A program made the position numbers and the translations under genes. Below, piece by piece: positions 4,854-5,175 of a stretch of DNA of 5,175 bases (position 1 is the first letter of the stretch; every line of letters begins with the position of its first letter). The DNA comes from Gammaproteobacteria bacterium (lineage in GTDB: Bacteria > Pseudomonadota > Gammaproteobacteria > Chromatiales > Chromatiaceae), in contig DAOUQU010000134.1 of NCBI GenBank assembly GCA_030625445.1, positions 1 to 5,175 on the forward strand. The letters run 5' to 3'. Below the pieces are notes generated by a model. The model saw nothing but the letters and a program-made list of their open reading frames with translations, was not told where the DNA came from and did not search any database.

Positions 4854-4882
4854 TTGCTACTGCGCCCCTTACTTCTTATCAT
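4854..4882 (+). promoter_or_regulatory. Promoter of the LprI-like gene
   Basis: TTGCTA (4854-4859) and TATCAT (4877-4882) have exactly 17-bp spacing, matching the sigma-70 consensus at 4 of 6 and 5 of 6 positions. The predicted start near 4889 leaves a short leader of about 24 nt before the ATG at 4913, with AGGAG at 4901-4905 as the ribosome site. The promoter occupies the place where the N-terminal codons of the divergent toxin would be expected. Confidence 0.6.
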
Positions 4883-4912
4883 TCGGCACACAGCTTTTGT
4901 AGGAGTAAAACA

Positions 4913-5175
4913 ATGCATTTTTCTCGAATCCTATCCATAATCACCCTACTCGGCTTCATATCCACCAGCCAGGCTGCGGAACCCTCTTTTGACTGCAGCA
5001 AGGCGAGCGGCAGCATCGAGAAACTTATCTGTCAAAATGATGAATTTGCAGCGCTCGATCGCAAGTTGGCCAAATATTTCAAGCTGGCAACTGAAAGCTA
5101 TCCTGCCGAAGAGCTCAAAACCTTGAAAGCCGAGCAACGCGGCTGGATCAAGGGGCGCAACGACTGCTGGAAATC
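4913..5175 (+). CDS. Secreted LprI-like (DUF1311) protein, 5' part
   Basis: The first 87 codons of a gene that continues past the window. Residues 1-22 form a Sec signal peptide: a basic start (MHFSR), a hydrophobic core (ILSIITLLGFI) and a likely cleavage after STSQAA, so the product should be periplasmic. The mature part fits the LprI/DUF1311 family: FDCSKASGSIEKLIC (C28, C40), then an ALDRKLAKYF helix, and EQRGWIKGRNDCW with C85. The cysteines are expected to form disulphides. The family is named for M. tuberculosis LprI, reported as a lysozyme inhibitor, but most members have unknown function, so I assign none here. The ATG is chosen for its AGGAG ribosome site 7 nt upstream. It is transcribed away from the toxin-antitoxin pair. 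Confidence 0.85.
   Translation, partial: MHFSRILSIITLLGFISTSQAAEPSFDCSKASGSIEKLICQNDEFAALDRKLAKYFKLATESYPAEELKTLKAEQRGWIKGRNDCWK

Overview
The window reads as a chromosomal segment of a gammaproteobacterium. The DapE C-terminus, DnaX, YbaB, RecR and HinT are closest to gammaproteobacterial forms, the SRP RNA is the short 4.5S type, and the spacers hold REP-like palindromes. Base composition is moderate. The repeat style resembles that of sulfur-oxidising, Chromatiales-like lineages, but that is an impression and not a demonstrated placement.

Layout. Positions 1-245 (+) hold the last 80 codons of dapE (lysine/peptidoglycan synthesis). It converges on a five-gene minus-strand block, which in transcription order is 4.5S SRP RNA (ffs, about 3625-3514), dnaX (3474-1831), ybaB/ebfC (1687-1361), recR (1361-765) and hinT (746-396). 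The dnaX-ybaB-recR cluster is a classic replication/repair cluster: DnaX builds the clamp loader, RecR works in RecFOR gap repair and YbaB is a small DNA-binding protein. The ybaB stop and recR start overlap by one base. The 150-bp convergent gap between dapE and hinT holds two kinds of palindromic repeat. The 143-bp gap between dnaX and ybaB holds another repeat-like element.

Divergent from the SRP RNA is a tRNA-Ser(GGA) gene (3729-3816, +) with a good promoter. The last 19 bases of the tRNA recur exactly 181 bp downstream (3979-3997). The DNA between the copies is packed with consecutive hairpins, and the unit ends in a strong intrinsic terminator (4010-4041). This layout recalls the tRNA-3'-end repeats after E. 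coli tyrT (rtT RNA) and is the most interesting part of the window.

Positions 4042-4214 hold no gene, only a diverged second copy of the 36-bp palindromic repeat seen near dapE. Next, on the minus strand, is a toxin-antitoxin pair in toxin-first order. The HigA-like HTH antitoxin (4520-4215) looks intact, but the RelE/HigB-like toxin (4821-4513) lacks its N-terminal strand and a good start site. The missing part is replaced by the promoter and leader of a divergent secreted LprI-like (DUF1311) protein, which begins at 4913 and runs off the end of the window.
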